64,000 bases of DNA, from positions 78,475 through 142,474 of the forward strand of contig VZRR01003431.1 of NCBI GenBank assembly GCA_013398015.1, in the 5' to 3' direction. The position numbers were made by a program, and so were the translations under genes. Below the pieces are notes generated by a model that saw nothing but the letters and a program-made list of their open reading frames with translations, made no database searches and was not told the DNA's origin. The stretch's first letter is position 1. Every line of letters begins with the position of its first letter. The DNA comes from Oreocharis arfaki. Its lineage: Eukaryota; Chordata; Aves; Passeriformes; Paramythiidae. Of the stretch, positions 1 to 10,924 are shown in pieces.

Positions 1-21
1 AAAAAAAAAACAAAAAAAAAA

Positions 22-67
<46 letters not shown>

Positions 68-92
68 CCAAAAAAAAAAAAAAGGTAAAAAA
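1..92 (+). repeat. A-rich low-complexity tract at the window edge
   Basis: The first ~92 bases are almost entirely A, broken only by scattered single C's, one CCCC and one GGT. It could be the poly-A tail of a retroposed sequence lying before the window, a simple repeat, or sequence next to an unresolved assembly stretch. Avian CR1 elements do not end in long poly-A, so a CR1 tail is unlikely. The cut-off left edge prevents a choice. Confidence 0.85.
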
Positions 93-1015
93 GGAATGTT
101 TTAGTTGAATTTTCCTGATTAGGAATATAAGGTCACTGAGAAAAGCATCCCCATCAAAGAGGAACGAAGATTCCATATTTGGGTTGTTCCTTAGAATGAC
201 AGCTGCTAGACATAAGGAGTATCAGTTATACTGAGCGTTTTTCCATTTCATGATATCCTTGTTGAAATATCTGAAACACTGAACAACTAATATAGAAAAA
301 AAGTATCTATTTTATGATCTGGGAGAAGATAAAAGATGGCTCTATGGAATGCTTAGCAGTAGCTGCAGCAAAGGTTTTGGATTAAGGTGAATAAATTGTT
401 TCCATTAAAATGTTTACCCTTCATCCAGAATGCTGCTCAGTGCAGGCAGCCTCAAAACATTGAAGAAATTATCTTTATTCTTTGAACTATATTTCTGTTG
501 ATGCATTGCACAAGTGTGCAAAGCAGTATTTCATTTGACAAGATCTACAGTGAAATAAAAGCATTTCAAAAAGCATTCTCTTTAAACTGGCTCTGTGTTA
601 CACAGATGAAATAAAATTTATAACAAGAATACAGTTCTCCCAGGTTTTAGACAGATGACCTACTAAAGGACAATTAAGAGTGTATACTGAGGCACTGCTG
701 TGCATAACACACAGGAGACATAGCTCTAAGGATTTGCCTAAGCTAACCACTGCAAAGAACTGTTTGTGACATCTGTCTTCAGCATCTCAGAAAATGTGCA
801 GGAAGAAAATGACTGTCATCTGGACTAAAATGTACAATTCGCAGTGAAATGTTATTGCTCCCATACACACAAAATGAAGGAGTTAGAAAAGAGGTTATCA
901 CGACCAATAAAGGGGTAAAAATTGAAAACATGGGCCCCAAAATAAGAAAACACAGATGGAATTAAAAAATAGGTTTAGAAACAAATTTTNTTAAACCACT
1001 TAGTATTCTGCGCCT
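93..1015. other. Gene-free AT-rich sequence
   Basis: Unique-looking AT-rich DNA with no long open frame on either strand and no recognised repeat. One unresolved base (n) lies at position 990, in a T-rich stretch. Confidence 0.7.
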
Positions 1016-1065
1016 TTTTTTCTCTGCGACAGTGTCTTCCCTCTATGCTGTCTCCATACGAGCCA

Positions 1066-1174
1066 TTAAGACAGCTTTTGGACAGAAATCCCTGAAATGG
1101 CGACATCAATAAAACTGTCATTGGCTTCAAGAAGTTCAGATATCAAACTCACATCACCACTTTCCTGTACTGAC
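1066..1174 (-). CDS. Possible terminal coding exon on the minus strand (weak)
   Basis: On the minus strand a stop codon (TAA, complement of 1066-1068) closes an open frame that runs back to about 1554. Its last 36 or so residues have a protein-like composition, including the stretch QESGDVSLISELLEANDSF with alternating acidic and aliphatic residues. The upstream part of the frame is rich in Cys, Pro and Trp and looks like chance translation. A CTAG acceptor lies just before position 1174 on the minus strand, so an exon could enter here through a split codon and end at the stop. The pyrimidine tract before that acceptor is poor. I do not recognise the protein family. It could be the last exon of an unseen gene, a decayed exon, or chance. 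No partner exon was found nearby. Confidence 0.15.
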
Positions 1175-1700
1175 CTAGAAGCACTTTTGATATTGGCCAA
1201 GAAAAGGAAAAAAGGAAACCAAAATTCCAAAAGTCCATGCTTCCCACTGCAGGGACAGCACGTGAGCTGTACTCCCAGATGAGCCCACATTCCTGCCATA
1301 ATTCTGAACAAATTACACCCTCCTCTGCCATACCTTGGTATTTTACATATGAACCTATGCTGCTTCAAATGCTGGACATATATTCCAGGGTTTGTTGTCT
1401 CAAAAAGGCAGAGAGATGTGGTGCATGCTGGCAAGCTGAGCCTGGGGCTCAGGCAGGTGCATTCCCCCAGCCTAGAAGCATGGCACTGACCAGGCAGGGA
1501 AGCAGGGCAGTGGGCAACCTTGAATGGCACGCTTTTTGTCTTGGACATCCCCAAAGCTCACACACATGGCCCACCTGTTCCCCTTCCTGCAGCTTTCAAC
1601 TCAGCTGTTCCTGGCACTCATGAAGAAGATGGCTCCCTACTAGCTCCTGCTGCCCAGGAGCTCTTATATAGGAAATCAGGGCTAGCCACTTTTGCGTTGA
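1175..1700. other. GC-richer block without a recognised gene
   Basis: This interval is visibly richer in G+C than its surroundings. It is open on the minus strand up to 1554 and on the plus strand at 1237-1623, two overlapping frames of 162 and 128 codons. Long frames on opposite strands are expected in GC-richer sequence with few TA-containing stops, so neither counts as a gene. No repeat family was recognised. A conserved noncoding element or an old retroposed fragment is possible. Confidence 0.4.
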
Positions 1701-4255
1701 AATCCCATCACTACATGAGTCAGTAGTGAGCAGTAAGATCCTCATTAATTTCAAAAGGACTGAAATCTTGACTGAAGTAATGCTACGGTCCCCATGACAT
1801 CCTAATATTCTGTTTATTCTAGCTGAGAAACATGTCCCTCAGTGTTCACTTTTTGATCACTGAGAGTGTCTCAGTTTCCTTGTGAACATCCACTTTCTCT
1901 TTGGCTTGGCAGCGATGGAAGGACTCCTCTAGCTTGCAACTGCCAGGTTTTCCATTCCTAAGAGTTCTCTGCAGAGACAACACATAAAGACTCACTGGGA
2001 TGACAAAGTGTCTCTTGTACTTCCATCTGCAAGTGAACTTTTTATTACACCTTCACCTACTAGATACACTTCTGATGAACTGATAGGAAGACAATTCTTG
2101 ATTAAATAGAAACACACCTTTACAGAACTAACCCCAGATTTTCTCAGTCCTCAAATTGCAGGTAAGCAGCGCAAAGATGCAGAGTAAAAATCAGAGCCAA
2201 GTTTTAAATACCGACATATGAGGACTTTTCTGCTACTCCTACCACTAGCATTCAGATAAAAATTGTGCACACACCATCCCCACATCACCACATGTCAGCC
2301 TGACTGACAGCAGCACCATATAGTTACAGCCTTTCTGCTTATTACCATGTTTAGCCAGACTACAGAAAAATGTTCTCTATTAGGACACTAATTAAATTAT
2401 TTCATGTCTTGATACCCCTAAAATGCCCATAAGGATCAATCTGATGTTTCTTTAATGAGAGGGGATCCTTAGAGCCAACCTGAAAACAATGAATTTATGG
2501 TAGTAACAGCTGGTAGGAAAGAGTACTCCAGTGGAATGAGGAGAACCAATTCTGAGCACTATCATATAACTGCTTAATCTCAATGTCAGAAAAGACCATT
2601 TTAGTGATCAGAAGAATCCTTTAAACCCAGGAAGAATGAACCTTTGTTTCTGGTCGTTTGAACTGACTCAGGCAATTTTACTTTTACCCAGCTTCTCAAA
2701 TGACTTTATCCATCTAACTTTAATCTCATAATAGTAGTCAAAAGGGACAGAAAACTAAGATAAAAATATAACATCTGAACATAAAATATAGTTCTGTGTT
2801 CAAAACCTTCCGGGCAAGATTTCAACCCAACTTTATCCATGTCCAGCTTTTATTCATAATAAGCAGCAGTGCAGCCCTGTCAGCAGTTTAAAAACCGTGC
2901 TAATTATGGAAAAAAGAACTCTCAACTCTTTTTAGAAAAGAGCTGCTTCTGATTTAACATAGTTATCTCTCCCTTCCACATCCCCTTTCTTCTCCCTAAT
3001 GTAAAAAATCCTCAAAAAATAAATTGCTGTATGAACCCAACTGGGATGAAGACTTTCTTCAGAACCCAAACCAAACAGAACTGAACAGATTTGGATTCTT
3101 TTATCTAGTTTCAGCAAATCAGAAGCAACTCTGTTTTTACTTAAGGAAATAAAAGCTGTTTATTCCAAAAGAGGCCTTTAGGGTGAAATTCACTTTACCA
3201 CAGGAGGTCACTGAAGATGTAGTCTCTACTTTGGTCCTGGTCAAACCCTCAAAACATGAAATAAGAGGCACAGAAACCCTTGGGTTAGGCATCCTGTGCT
3301 TAGACACAAAAACTCTCATGAAGCAATATGGAGAATCCCTTGCTGGCTTTCAAGAGATGGAGTAAACTCATAGTTTTCATGCTCTGGCATAGTAGGATCA
3401 TCTGTGACCACTAACCACCTGGGACCTAGCCAAGCCTCTGCACCTTTCCCCATATTTAAACTCAGAATTTTTTTTCTACTTTCAACTGAACTCAATGTCT
3501 GGTCAAATATAACCTGGAATACTTCTTTTCAACAGTGGTCACATTGCAGACCATTTTTTAAGAAGGAAATATCCTAAAGCTGCCTATCTCAGAGCCATCC
3601 AATTCCAACACACTTTTCCTGTGGATATGTGCATGCTTGATTGCATCAAAATTACCATTAGAATTGTATGAAGGGAGCTAGATGCAATTGGCTGAGGTTA
3701 ATGGGGGTAACACTTCTTGGTTATGACCCATCTTTTTTCCTTGTATTCCTAATGTTAACTTTTCATTCCCTTGTTATTGGAATCATACCACCACTTCTAT
3801 GTTTGTCCTTTCCTGACTTTTCAAAAACAGTTTGACTACTGTTATCCCGATGGCAATAGCCTTAATATTGAAGAATTTGAACTGCAGGCAAAGAACATAT
3901 ATATTTTAAAATTTAGTGTCCCATAGTTCTTTTGGAATTTAAAGCATTATAAATGGACCCATGAAAAGATTTAAGAAATGATACTCTGCTAGCAGTGAAG
4001 GCCTATGTGCAGACCTCCTGGAAGTACTTCTACCACTTTGTAGTATATTGGAAGCCACCTCAAGAAACCACAGACCACAGAGTGAAAATCTCTCATCTGT
4101 GACAATTAAATACTGTCACATGAAATGTTCAAAGCATAAAGTTCTCTGAACAACGTATATTCTAATTAATATAAAAAACTTTTATCATTCTATTTAAAAA
4201 GAAGGCTTTTTAAGCATATTTAGATTGTTGTCACAAATCCACTGTTAGATAAACC
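1701..4255. other. Gene-free AT-rich sequence
   Basis: No exon-like frames, RNA genes or recognised repeats. Short overlapping frames at 2932-3117 and 3137-3365 on both strands have no domain-like content. Confidence 0.7.
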
Positions 4256-4257
4256 CC

Positions 4258-4312
4258 AGGAGTAAAACTTGGCCCTGCTGAAGGTCTGTTTCTCACTGAT
4301 ATTCCATGGAAT
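4258..4312 (+). repeat. Possible fragment of an ancient amniote repeat
   Basis: The words 'cttggccctgctgaag' followed by 'ctgatattccatgga' resemble the common amniote repeat wording 'cctggccc(t/c)a(c/t)tgaag...ttgacttcaatgg'. The match is short and recalled from memory, so it is only a hint of a very old dispersed element. Confidence 0.22.
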
Positions 4313-4314
4313 AT
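4299..4314. repeat. Perfect 16-bp palindrome
   Basis: ATATTCCATGGAATAT is its own reverse complement over all 16 bases. Its core (ATTCCATGGA) recurs at about 4323-4332, giving two copies about 22 bp apart. No specific binding protein is assigned. Confidence 0.9.
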
Positions 4315-4339
4315 TATGTGCCATTCCATGGAGTGGAGA

Positions 4340-5925
4340 AACAAGCATGGAAGCTTCAAGCCATTCAAGAAATGTGCGCTGAAGTAATTCAGTAATTCAT
4401 TTTCCCGTCTGTTCTATCACCGCTGGACTAGACTAACTCTCTTTCCCAACTGACTATATATGACAACAAATTATTGTCCACTGATAACAATGAGCCAGAA
4501 AAAATATGCAATTAGCCAACTGAATAATTATGGGTTTTGTTTTGTATACTTAAAATATTAAGCAAAAAGAAAAGACAATTACATCTTTCCCCACTTTAAC
4601 TACTGCTCCTAAAACCAAAATAAATACACTCAAAAACCTATCAAAAACAAATCTAGAATTTGTGAAGGGCCAAGGAAAACAAAAATCTTCATATAAAAAT
4701 TGAATTTACACAGAGATACTGCAGAGCCACATAATTTACTTTTCCATGTCCTTATCCTACAAGTCTTGGTACACTCACTCGCATGGTCCCAGTGATTCTC
4801 AAGAGTATTCTTGATATTGCTTTTGTTAGCTCTTTTCCAAGAACAGGACTTTCTTCTATCCCACAGTGCAAGCATGTATGATCTAGCAGCCTAAAACCCA
4901 TTTGCAAATCCATTAAACACAAAAGGATTCTTCACTTGCATTAAATGTACACAGAATCAGGACCTTCTAACAGATTTATATTGTCTTAAGCAAGGCAGGA
5001 TTTTAGGTTTTAGGTCAATTTTTTTAATATAACTTTTTCCATAGTAGGAAGTTCTGGATCAGTATCAGTTCCTTGGGTTTTTTTATTAATTTTGATTTTA
5101 GGTCCTTTCCTGTGGTATGAGCCTTTCTGATTCCTGAAATAGTAGGATCTTTGTTCAGAACATAGAATATTTTTCCCTTAATGGCATAATAATAAAAAAT
5201 TCCTCTTCAAATTTCTAATTTTTCAGGAGGAATCTTGACCATGTTAGCTTGTTGATATACCCTCAGTAATGCAGTTACAGATGCTCTACGCCCACCTCTT
5301 TTCCTTTTACACAGAATATTGACCCAGCCTATTATTTAGCTACCCCAGGAGTGACAAATGACTATATTTGCATTTACAGTGGCGCCAAGATGGACTCATT
5401 CTATAACATGTCTAATTCTTCCAGATTCACATTGCATTCATTACTGTGGTGCTTAAGCAAATACAAGAAAAAAAAGAACGAATTTGAAAGAACTGAAATA
5501 TTTCTTTTGAAAGAGACTGCAGCCACTTTAAGTGATCCAGGGCAGTATGGCTCTTTCTGTGGGTTAATGGATTTGGCAAAGCAACGTAACTTGTGTAGGA
5601 CTTTGTGTTAGGACTGTTTGTCCACTCCTGATACTTCAACTCCATGGCTCAGAAACCTGCAGAGCTCACTTATATCTGGAACATGCTGCAATCCATCTTA
5701 AAATTGAAAAACTATTAGATAAAGTTTTCAAACGTATTTTATAATCTAATTCCCATGCAAAGTATTGGAAGCTTGAAATTTATTGCAGTTTAAAATTGAA
5801 CCCACAGGAACCCACTGAATACACATGGGATGAAGCACACATTCATCCTTAGGGATAGATATTTAGATGATGATGGGGACATGGATCCAGATTTAGAAGT
5901 GTAAAGCACTCTCACATCTCAATGA
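4340..5925. other. Gene-free AT-rich sequence
   Basis: No supported gene. Frames of 81-86 codons at 4630-4875 (minus) and 5351-5611 (plus) lack recognisable domains, and the second is opposed by a minus-strand frame over the same bases. Confidence 0.7.
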
Positions 5926-5927
5926 CC

Positions 5928-5997
5928 AAATCTGCAAAGGTACTTAAGCATCTAACTCCCACTGACATAAACAGGAGTCAATAATCTCAAAGATCTG
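5928..5997. repeat. Fragment of an ancient amniote interspersed repeat
   Basis: The segment reads 'ctgcaaaggtacttaagc', then 'ctaactcccactgac', then 'caggagtcaataatctc' and 'aaagatctg'. This follows the order of a very common turtle, crocodile and bird repeat whose wording is an imperfect inverted repeat around 'taactcccattga...tcaatgggagtta' flanked by 'aaggta(t/c)tta' and 'ctttgaggatctg'. The copy is diverged and short. The family name is not certain to me; it is likely a remnant predating modern birds. Confidence 0.45.
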
Positions 5998-7605
5998 TGT
6001 TTAACCCTAGTTTTGAAGTCACTTGTGTCTAGTTTTTAAAGTCATTTCTTGCCTAAGATGCTGGTAAATTCTTAAGGGTATTTCCAAAACGCCAAGAACT
6101 CCTATTTGCATGATACGACACCTTGAAAAGCCAGCCTTTATTTTTAAGCTGGGCCTTTAGATACATCAATTAAATCTAAATTCTCAGAAACATTAAGATG
6201 TGTCACTGCCATAGAAAGAGGGAAACAGAAGGCCCTGACAGTTCTGAGGATCTTGCCACTAGGGATTGCTGAAAGTTCTACACATTTTATTGATTTTTAC
6301 CAAACAGTTAAGTACAATCTGTGATTTCATATTTGCAATTTAATGGGGTTTGGGTTTTTTTTAACTTAGTGCCCTCACTGACCTCCACTGCAGTTGCTGA
6401 AAATAGTTGCACTAACGCTCCCAGTAACGAGAACTGGATTTGGTCTTTAGAGAGAGAAAGAACTAAGGAAGAGGTGTTTTACGTTATTAAATAACTATTT
6501 GAAGGAGCGATCGCAGCAGTCAGAATTCACACATTCAAACATAACCACCAATATATTTTTACAGAAAATGTTGAAGACATCCTTTAATATTCACAGTTCT
6601 GGAAGACATTCTCATCTCTATAAATTGCTTGTTCTTGGCAATCAAGCATTCTGTATGTGCCAAGGAGATTTTAAAAAAACCCCAGAAAATTGAAGCCAAC
6701 ATACAGCAGCCTTATGTCAAGACTGATTTCAAAAAGAGAGATAGTGAGATATCATTGTACGGTATTTTTTGATAGGGTTTCTAATTTATGGGTTTTTATT
6801 GCAATCAGCACAGGAACTGTTTTTAAAACCCAACTGATTTATCATCATTGCCTGTCTCAGCAGTGCTATTCCTCCTTTAAAGGTATGGAGCTTGGGCACA
6901 GAGAAAACTGTTTCTCCAAAATCAAACGTCACCTTACAGCAGAACCAGAAATTTTAAAGCCCTGCAGCTTATTTCACGAACTTTACCACAAGATCATCAT
7001 TGTTTTCTGTACTTCATTTAAGATGAGATATTCAAACCACCTCAACTGTTTGGGGCTTTAATTGGCTTTGTACCTCCAGTCACCCAGGAATTTTTTAATT
7101 CCCATGCATAATTTACATTAAGAATGTGCTACTCCTGCTTCTTAAATAATAAAGAAGTTTCTAATAATAGAGTAATATTTGATGTCCTACTTCTAGGACT
7201 AAAGTTTGTTGAATGCACTACACAATGACTTTTTTAATAAGGAGAAGCACTGTGAACTCATTGGAGCTTTTAGTAGAAAGTAAGGGTTCAGAAAATCAGC
7301 ATTCCTTTATAGTTCTTACAGTACTGCTAACAAAAGTTTAATACCAGCACTGTCTAACAGGGAGAGAAGAATCTATTACCTGTAACTATATTTACATTGA
7401 ACTATTTGAAGAGCCAATTTTAAAGAGGCTACTACTTAATATAACACACATCCTGCCTAAGAAGCAAAACACTGAAGAAAAATAAAATGGCCAACAGCAC
7501 CACTGTTCTTAGAGCAGCAGTATAATGTTTTGAACTGCTTTTATATACACACACTCTTCTACTTCTTGCAGCTTTAAAATGTTTTTATCAACAGATGTTA
7601 TAAGC
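5998..7605. other. Gene-free AT-rich sequence
   Basis: Contains a 123-codon plus-strand frame at 6690-7061 with no recognisable domain and no plausible exon context. Nothing else stands out. Confidence 0.65.
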
Positions 7606-7627
7606 ATGCAGCCAGTGCTGGCTGCAT
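7606..7627. repeat. Near-perfect GC-rich palindrome, 10-bp arms
   Basis: The left arm ATGCAGCCAG (7606-7615) is exactly complementary to the right arm CTGGCTGCAT (7618-7627), with a 2-base centre (TG). It is conspicuous because the flanks are AT-rich. It could be a dimeric protein-binding site or a chance palindrome. Confidence 0.9.
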
Positions 7628-10600
7628 CAACACTGTGCCACACCAGCCCTACACTGAGGTTCAGAGCAATTTCTACTAAGGAAACTGAACCCATGGAAAC
7701 AGCACTAGGATATTTTGCCAATTCTGGCAGGCAAGTGTAGAACTCCTATGTAGATTTTAATAACCAAGAAATGGAAATACTTCTGAGTGTGCTGCAGCTG
7801 GTGCTACTACATCAATCCTCCTGAAAAGCAGCATCACCCATCAGTTCGATGTAAAATTTGTTCCAGGAGGAATACTGATACCCTGTAGCTGGAAAACCAG
7901 GATGGAATTGAAGGATCAGAGCCTTATTTCAGAGGAACAGACTGGAAATTAAGAAATGTATCCCAAAACCCAGTTCCTGTCCTGCACACCCACTCACTCT
8001 ATTAGCTCTGTTCTGTTCCCAGCAGTCTGCTTTTGGCAAGGAAGTCCTCTCTCCTAAAACTCTCATTCAAAACAAGTGAAAATTGTTTTGCCTGATTTTT
8101 AGTATTTTCTATCTATTTATTTCAACCTGAGACAACACCTCAGTGAAGGAGTATTTTATATCAAAGTTCTTTCTTTTATGTGTAACCATGGAAATAACAC
8201 CCACGAAAGAGTCAAAAGGACCCTAGATTACTTTTCCAAGTCCAAGTGATGGCCCTACTGTTTTCAAAAGCAGCAGGATAAGCCTTTGTATGTACGTAAG
8301 TACAGCATAGTCCAAAATGCAGATGAAGATCACCTTAGTCCTTATTTAACAAATTATAGCCATTCAAGTGTAAAGTGCAATATACTGGGGGTTTTTATAA
8401 CACAGCAGCTAATCACAAGATAAGAATGATGGAGCATTTTCTAGCATGGGCCAGAGATTTTCAAATCTGTTTTTCATAATTATTAAACTAAAAACTGATA
8501 CAAATTTAGGGTAGAACTTCAGCAACTGCCTATCAATGAAAACACTCCACCTTAAAATCTAATAATGACTGTCAACGAAGAGATTAGGCAAAACGAAAAA
8601 GAAATGTTTTCTTCATATGCATAATCCCAGCAAATTCAAACAACAATTTTCCTAACAGACATGAACTTACTCTGCAATGTTTGGGCCTAACTTCATGAAA
8701 AATAGCTTTTGAAATGTTAAATGTCTCATATCCTAATTTTACACAGGAGAATCCTTATAGCTTTAGCAGAGTTCAGGAGTCTAGAAAGCTCAGCTACTCA
8801 GTTCACTATAGAAACAATTCTGCGAATCAGTTTCTGACACCTGGTTCATTTAGGCGGTTCTAATGCTCCACATTTAGGAAAGGAACCCCCAGAGAAATAA
8901 GTGTGTCCAAAGCAAAGAAAACCTATAATTACTTCAGCCTTCAGCTGTATGAGAATGCATTTCCTGCAGGTTTAAAATTCATGAGAAGAAGAAAGATCAG
9001 AAGAATTATCTGCAGCCTGAAATCATTTCTCAGCTGGGAATTTCCTGGAAAATTGTGCTACTCCATGCACATGAAAATAACAAAAATGTTTGGATTTGGG
9101 TATATATGGATGCAGAGGGCCCTGAGCACTGCTTATGTATAAAAGGAAATTAAGTAAATTCGTGAATATTATTTAAGTTTAAATCAAATAACACCTATTA
9201 CACACTGACCTCAACAGGTAAGCCATAATGCCATGGCTAAAGCTGAAGTCTAGAACACAGGAAATTCCTAGTTTCCTACCCAGAGTCTGAACCTTCCTGG
9301 CTCTTCAGCTGAGGTTTCACCTTGTGAACACATGCTATGGCTGTCAGGAGGTCCAGTAGTTGTAGTCCAATGGAGTAGTACTCCAGCTTTGTGTCTTCCA
9401 TCCAATTATCAAGAAAATATCTAAGAGCAATATTTAAAAGAAATCTGCATTTAATAAGGTAAGCTCCTTATGGCCAGGTGCTCCCCAAGAGATATTTCAT
9501 ATGAGTTTGTGTAAGTTGGTGGCCAGGATAAATTTTCAGGGACCCAAAAATCTGTTTTCCAAAATCTAATTCAAACTTTAGACTCTTCAGTCTTTTGCAG
9601 AAGACTTTTGCTCTTTACTAATAGATGAGTAAACTCCCAAGAGGTTGTCAGTTTAGAAGTGCTGAAAGTCACCTTAAATAGATGAGTGCATCATGTACAG
9701 ATGGAATGGGAAGCAGGAGTCAGGCAAACAGGAGACGCAGAACCGTTCCCAGGAGAACACGAGACTCCATTCAGTTTGTAAGTGGTACTAACACAGCGAT
9801 GTAGGAGTCACAGTAAAGGACATAGGAAAGGATCAGGAACATTAATGTCTACCAGAACTCATTCTAAAAATTCTTGTGAACCCTCCATTTAAATTTCCTG
9901 TGTTACAGGAAATACACAGATTGGGTTTGGACTAACCACATTATCTCAGTCACGCCGTTGGGTTTGCAGAGACACACCACCACCACCTCTCGAAGCGAGT
10001 GGATCGCCTAGGCAGAGTACACTCTAGGCCTTTCCACAAGGGGCTTTTACACAATTGCATGCACCTACCTGCTATTTGCACTTTTAAAAATCTTCCCTTG
10101 AGTTTCAAAAAACTCCAGGTGCACACAGCTTGTTTCACACTTGAAAGATTATAGCCTGATTCATGTGTCTGCACTTAAAAAGTACCTCAACATTTTCTAA
10201 AAAAAAAAAAAAAAGGAAATATTTGTGTAGAGAAACAGATTTTATAAAAACCTCTAGTAAACACATTTGCCATGTTGTGTCACTGAAATTTCAACATTAG
10301 ATGTTCTTCTTCCCTTACAATCCAAAAAAAAAACAAAGGAAAAAAGAAAATATTAAGAAATCTCAAGTATTTTGTCATCTCTCATTTATCATTAATGAGT
10401 GACTGGAAGAAATATTTTTCTTTCCTAACTAAAAATAAAAAAAGAGACAGTTCGTTAAGCTGCATTTGGCTGTGTTTATATGTTTCTGACAAAACACACA
10501 GAATATGTAGATAGGATAATGCACTTCTAGGTTTGTGTTACTTGATGGAAGATGTGGTGGATAACTTGTTTATGGATAACCTCCACCATGAAATTCTTTT

Positions 10601-10868
10601 CCTGCTGTTTACTGTGGCCAGATCTGCAATATTTTTCATTTAGAGAAAATTTTATGAGCCAAGAGACATATCAGCTGTGGAAAAGATATTTGCAGCATCT
10701 AGAGATGGAGCACTGCATAACAGACAAATAAATCACTGATAAACACTAGATACAGAAACTGCAACATAGGGCCTCAGGAAGATCCTCATAATTTTCATAA
10801 TATCATTGGCTTTCATGGTAAAATGTGACCTAGGGAGACTTAGATTTTTAATGTAATTTTTATTTGAT
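7628..10868. other. Gene-free AT-rich sequence
   Basis: No supported genes or recognised repeats. There is a run of 16 A's near 10199-10214. The small frames at 8903-9142 and 9950-10174 are not gene-like. Confidence 0.7.
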
Positions 10869-10869
10869 C

Positions 10870-10921
10870 AAAAGGAAAGGGAACGAAAAAGAAGGAAGCC
10901 GATCAGAAGGGGAAGGAAAGG
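10870..10921 (+). repeat. Purine-rich tract
   Basis: Roughly 50 bases of almost uninterrupted A/G on the plus strand (aaaggaaagg-type), broken by a few C and T. It is simple-sequence DNA with no coding value. Confidence 0.75.
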
Positions 10922-10924
10922 ATC

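Noticed and set aside
1237..1623. 128-codon plus-strand open frame
   Set aside because: Overlaps a longer minus-strand frame in a GC-richer block; the composition explains both and no protein family is recognisable.
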